A DNA stretch of 64,000 nucleotides from NCBI GenBank assembly GCA_965199165.1, contig OZ240681.1:2852001-2916000 (forward strand). The letters are read 5' to 3'. Below the pieces are notes generated by a model. It searched no databases, had not been told where the DNA came from, and was given only the letters and a program-made list of their open reading frames with translations. Below, one piece after another: positions 61,638 to 64,000 of the stretch. Both the position numbers and the translations under genes were made by a program. Position 1 is the first letter of the stretch; each line of letters starts with the position of its first letter. This DNA is from LMUY01 sp965199165 (GTDB taxonomy: Bacteria; Pseudomonadota; Alphaproteobacteria; Acetobacterales; Acetobacteraceae).

Positions 61638-62872
61638 GGCGGCGGCCTCAGCAGAAGCCGGTTCAGCGCCGAAAGCGGCGTGTAGACGTGCCGCCAGGCG
61701 CGGGCGAAGGCGTCCGGCGAGACCCGGCCGGCCAGTTCCGCGCCGATGCCGCCGACGCTGCGCTGGCCGTCGACCAACCGCAGGATGGCGCCGGCCAGCG
61801 GCGGCAGCGGGATCGGCACCCGCAGCCCGTCGAACAGGAAGGGCAGCGTGCCGTCCGGCCGGATGTGTTTGCCCAGTTCGGCGCCCGCCATTTCCCGCAT
61901 CACCGGAATGGCGGCCGGGTCGGTGCCATCGGGAATGCCAGGCGCGTCGACGGCGCGGACGGCGTAGACCACGTGGGTGCTGATGTTGCCGCACAGCGCC
62001 TCCGCCAGCGTGGCACGTTCAACCGGGCCAAGCGCCGCCGCCCGTGCCCGCAGCCGCGCGTCCGGCAGGTAGATGGCCGGGTCGTAGCGCAACGGCTCCA
62101 TCCAGCAGGTGACGTGCAGGCCCGCCGAAGCCAACAGGGCGTGCAACGCCGGCACGTCGTAGGCCCGGTCTCGCGGGTTGAGCAGGAGGTCGTACAACCC
62201 GGCGTCGCCCCCGGTCAGGTGGTCCGAGAACAGGGTGTTGCGGTGCAACCAGGCGGAGGCGGGCAGATGCCGCATCACCCGGCGGGCGGTGTCCAGCCGG
62301 GCGGCAGGCGGCTCCGCCTCAGGCGCCAGCAGGCGCAGCGCCTCCTGCACCATGTAGACCCCGGTGCGGCCGTGCGGGGCATACACCATCAGCCCCAGCC
62401 CCCCGCCCGGCGCCAGCACCGAGAGCAGTGCCTGCAGCCCCGCCGCCGGGTCCGGCAGATGGTGCAGCACGCCGCAGCAGTCGATGTAGTCGAACGGCCC
62501 CAGGCCCAAGCCCGGCAGGTCGAGCAAGGAGCCCGCGTGCCATGCCAGGTCCAGCCCACGCGCCGCCGCCCGGGCCTGGGCGACGCGCATGGCCGCGGCA
62601 GACCGGTCCAGGTAGGTGACGCGGCCCGGACGGCCGAGCGTCGCCAGCTGCTGGGCGAGCATGACCGCGCCGTCGCCCGTGCCACCCCCCGCCACCAGGG
62701 CGCGCAGCGGCTGGGAAGCCGGCCGTGCGGCGCCGAACACCCAGTGGTCGATCTCCCGCAGGTGGCTGGGGCTGCCGATGACCAGCCGCCGCGCCTCATC
62801 CGCCGGGTCGCGCGCCGGGTATGGGTACGCCTCGTACTGTGCGGCCAGCCGCGAGTCGGTTGCGTCGCTCAT
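61634..62872 (-). CDS. Class I SAM-dependent methyltransferase with C-terminal extension
   Basis: A 412-residue protein. Residues 1-250 form a methyltransferase: YPYPARDPADEARRL, the SAM motif RALVAGGGTGDGAVMLA, VTYLDRSAAAMRVAQARA, FDYIDCCGVLHHLPDPAAGLQALLSVL. The C-terminal 150 residues (AYDVPALHALLASAGL, LVDGQRSVGGIGAEL) form a winged-helix-like appendage found in homologous alphaproteobacterial proteins. The target is unknown. The ATG at 62872 is favoured over the one at 62953. It is co-translated with the YdcF-like gene. Confidence 0.87.
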   Translation of the reverse strand: MSDATDSRLAAQYEAYPYPARDPADEARRLVIGSPSHLREIDHWVFGAARPASQPLRALVAGGGTGDGAVMLAQQLATLGRPGRVTYLDRSAAAMRVAQARAAARGLDLAWHAGSLLDLPGLGLGPFDYIDCCGVLHHLPDPAAGLQALLSVLAPGGGLGLMVYAPHGRTGVYMVQEALRLLAPEAEPPAARLDTARRVMRHLPASAWLHRNTLFSDHLTGGDAGLYDLLLNPRDRAYDVPALHALLASAGLHVTCWMEPLRYDPAIYLPDARLRARAAALGPVERATLAEALCGNISTHVVYAVRAVDAPGIPDGTDPAAIPVMREMAGAELGKHIRPDGTLPFLFDGLRVPIPLPPLAGAILRLVDGQRSVGGIGAELAGRVSPDAFARAWRHVYTPLSALNRLLLRPPP

Positions 62873-62970
62873 GCCGGTACACCTATCCCGCGCGCCTGAC
62901 GCTCGCCAGATCGCCCGGGTGGCGGCGCGCGCCGCTTGTTCCAGACCCGCCATCGCCGTATCTGTGCGCC

Positions 62971-63516
62971 ATGCGACCCATCCTGTCCTGCCTTCCCGTG
63001 TTGCTGGTGGCCGCGCCTGTCCTGGCGCAGCCGCGGCCAGCCCATCCGGCGGCGCATCCCGCCACTCACCCGGCGCCTGCCGCGCCGCGGGCGATCGGCA
63101 AGTTCGATGACTGGACGGCCGCGACGCATCAGGAGGGCGGCCAGACCGTCTGCTACGCCTTCACCCGCGCCTCCGCGTCCACGCCGCCACTGCCGGGCCG
63201 GGGGGACGTGGTACTGACCGTGACTCAACGGCCCGGCAGCGCAAGGGACGCCGTGGCGATCAGCGCCGGCTTCGCCTACCTGGCCAATGCCGAGGTGACG
63301 TTGCAGGTGGAAACGGCGGCGCTCCCATTCTACACCAGCCAACGCTCCGCCTTCGCGCGGGATGGGCATGCGGTGGTGGGCGCGTTCGAACGTGGCCGTA
63401 CCGCCGTGGCCAAGTCACCGGGGCCGCGCAACACCCCCGTCACCGACACGTTCAACCTGCGCGGCTTCTCGCCCGCCTACGCCGCGATCAACAAAGCCTG
63501 CTCCGGCAAAAGCTGA
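62971..63516 (+). CDS. Invasion-associated locus B (IalB) family periplasmic protein
   Basis: A 181-residue exported protein. The signal peptide is MRPILSCLPVLLVAAPVLAQ, followed by a Pro/Ala/His-rich linker and an IalB-like domain: FDDWTAATHQEGGQTVCYAFTRA, VVLTVTQRPGSARDAVAISAGF, and a late Cys in INKACSG that likely pairs with the first. The function is unsettled; such proteins are widespread in non-pathogens. Its stop overlaps the rlmN start (TGATG). Confidence 0.87.
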   Translation: MRPILSCLPVLLVAAPVLAQPRPAHPAAHPATHPAPAAPRAIGKFDDWTAATHQEGGQTVCYAFTRASASTPPLPGRGDVVLTVTQRPGSARDAVAISAGFAYLANAEVTLQVETAALPFYTSQRSAFARDGHAVVGAFERGRTAVAKSPGPRNTPVTDTFNLRGFSPAYAAINKACSGKS

Positions 63517-64000
63517 TGTCGGCCACGCTGACCGAGACGGAGCGCGACCGCGTCCTGGCGAAGTCCGCGCTGTTCTCCCCGCCGCCCATAGCCCTGCCGG
63601 ATGGCAGGCGCGAGCTGGTCGGCCTGTCGCGGCCGCAGCTGATCGAGGAGCTGGGCGCCATCGGCGAGAAGCCGTTCCGCGCCAAGCAGCTCTGGCATTG
63701 GATCTACCACCAGGGCGTGACGGACTTCGCCGCCATGTCGTCGATTGCCCGGCCCTTGCAGGCCAAGCTGGCGGAGCGGTTCGTCATCGGCCGGCCCGGC
63801 ATCGCCACGGAGCAGACCAGCACGGACGGCACCCGCAAGTGGCTGTTCCGCTTCCGCGACGGGCAGGAGGCGGAGACGGTCTACATCCCGGACCGTCAGG
63901 AGGACCGCGGCGCGGTGTGCATCTCCTCCCAGGTTGGATGCACGCTGTCCTGCCGTTTCTGCCACACCGGCACGCAGCGCCTGGTGCGCAACCTGGGTGT
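63516..64000 (+). CDS. rlmN: Dual-specificity 23S rRNA/tRNA methyltransferase RlmN, 5' part
   Basis: The first 161 residues of RlmN, which methylates A2503 of 23S rRNA and A37 of some tRNAs by radical SAM chemistry. LVGLSRPQLIEELGAIGEKPFRAKQLWHWIYHQGVTDFAAMSS is the N-terminal domain; ETVYIPDRQEDRGAVCISSQVGCTLSCRFCHTG holds the CxxxCxxC iron-sulfur motif. The gene continues beyond the window. The ATG overlaps the IalB stop (TGATG), an unusual but often conserved pairing in this group. Confidence 0.95.
   Translation, partial: MSATLTETERDRVLAKSALFSPPPIALPDGRRELVGLSRPQLIEELGAIGEKPFRAKQLWHWIYHQGVTDFAAMSSIARPLQAKLAERFVIGRPGIATEQTSTDGTRKWLFRFRDGQEAETVYIPDRQEDRGAVCISSQVGCTLSCRFCHTGTQRLVRNLG

Noticed and set aside
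1..64000. CRISPR array or rRNA operon
   Set aside because: No regularly spaced short repeats and no rRNA-like sequence were seen on reading through the window.

Overview
The window looks like chromosomal DNA of a GC-rich alphaproteobacterium, most probably Acetobacteraceae/Rhodospirillales. The reasons are the uniformly high GC, the housekeeping block at the right end (CnoX/YbbN-like thioredoxin, Trm112, DUF971, GTP cyclohydrolase II, accB-accC, RlpA, BrkB, ornithine decarboxylase family, IalB, RlmN) and the mix of insertion sequences. The assignment is inferred from family content, not from a marker gene.

Layout. 1-10.3 kb: the edge of a molybdopterin oxidoreductase/cytochrome b pair, a broken amino-acid-type ABC substrate-binding protein, an orphan GH1-like protein, and compact pairs of regulators (TetR, AraC) with short-chain dehydrogenases, NmrA-type reductases and alpha/beta hydrolases. 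10.4-22.4 kb: an IS66 relict, an SDR/HxlR pair (copy A of a 1,205-bp inverted duplication), a decayed helicase fragment, a secreted-toxin-like gene with a HExxH-containing N-terminal domain and a translationally coupled small gene, a frameshifted MFS pump, an isochorismatase/MarR unit, and a TetR-SDR-SDR-NmrA unit. 22.4-29.8 kb: a tightly overlapped ring-cleavage operon (intradiol dioxygenase, cyclase, muconate-cycloisomerase-like enzyme, broken maleylacetate reductase, FAD oxidoreductase, MFS carrier) divergent from an IclR regulator. 30-35 kb: an esterase/TetR pair, copy B of the SDR/HxlR unit, and decayed pirin, azoreductase and LysR genes. 35-42 kb: a nested pile of insertion sequences (IS1182 fragment, an apparently complete IS21, a 5'-truncated IS21, and an ISL3 inside the tail of the second IS21). 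42-46 kb: an amine/D-amino-acid-type catabolic remnant (peptide-type binding protein, DadA-like oxidase, RidA, DeoR). 46-49.7 kb: an IS21 relict, tRNA-Gly(GCC), a complete ISAs1 with a 10-bp target duplication, and an older ISAs1 relict. 49.8-64 kb: intact housekeeping genes with no visible frameshifts.

How the genes work together. The accessory part is a mosaic of small catabolic or detoxification modules, each with its own regulator, and is eroding: at least six genes carry single-base frameshifts or deletions and several are cut by IS elements. The ring-cleavage operon is the most coherent pathway (uptake, ring opening, cycloisomerisation, reduction), but its maleylacetate reductase is destroyed and a second dioxygenase at the operon end survives only as an N-terminal stub. 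The right-hand block covers protein folding, tRNA/rRNA modification, riboflavin synthesis, fatty-acid initiation, cell-wall remodelling and polyamine synthesis. No CRISPR array, rRNA or replication origin was seen.
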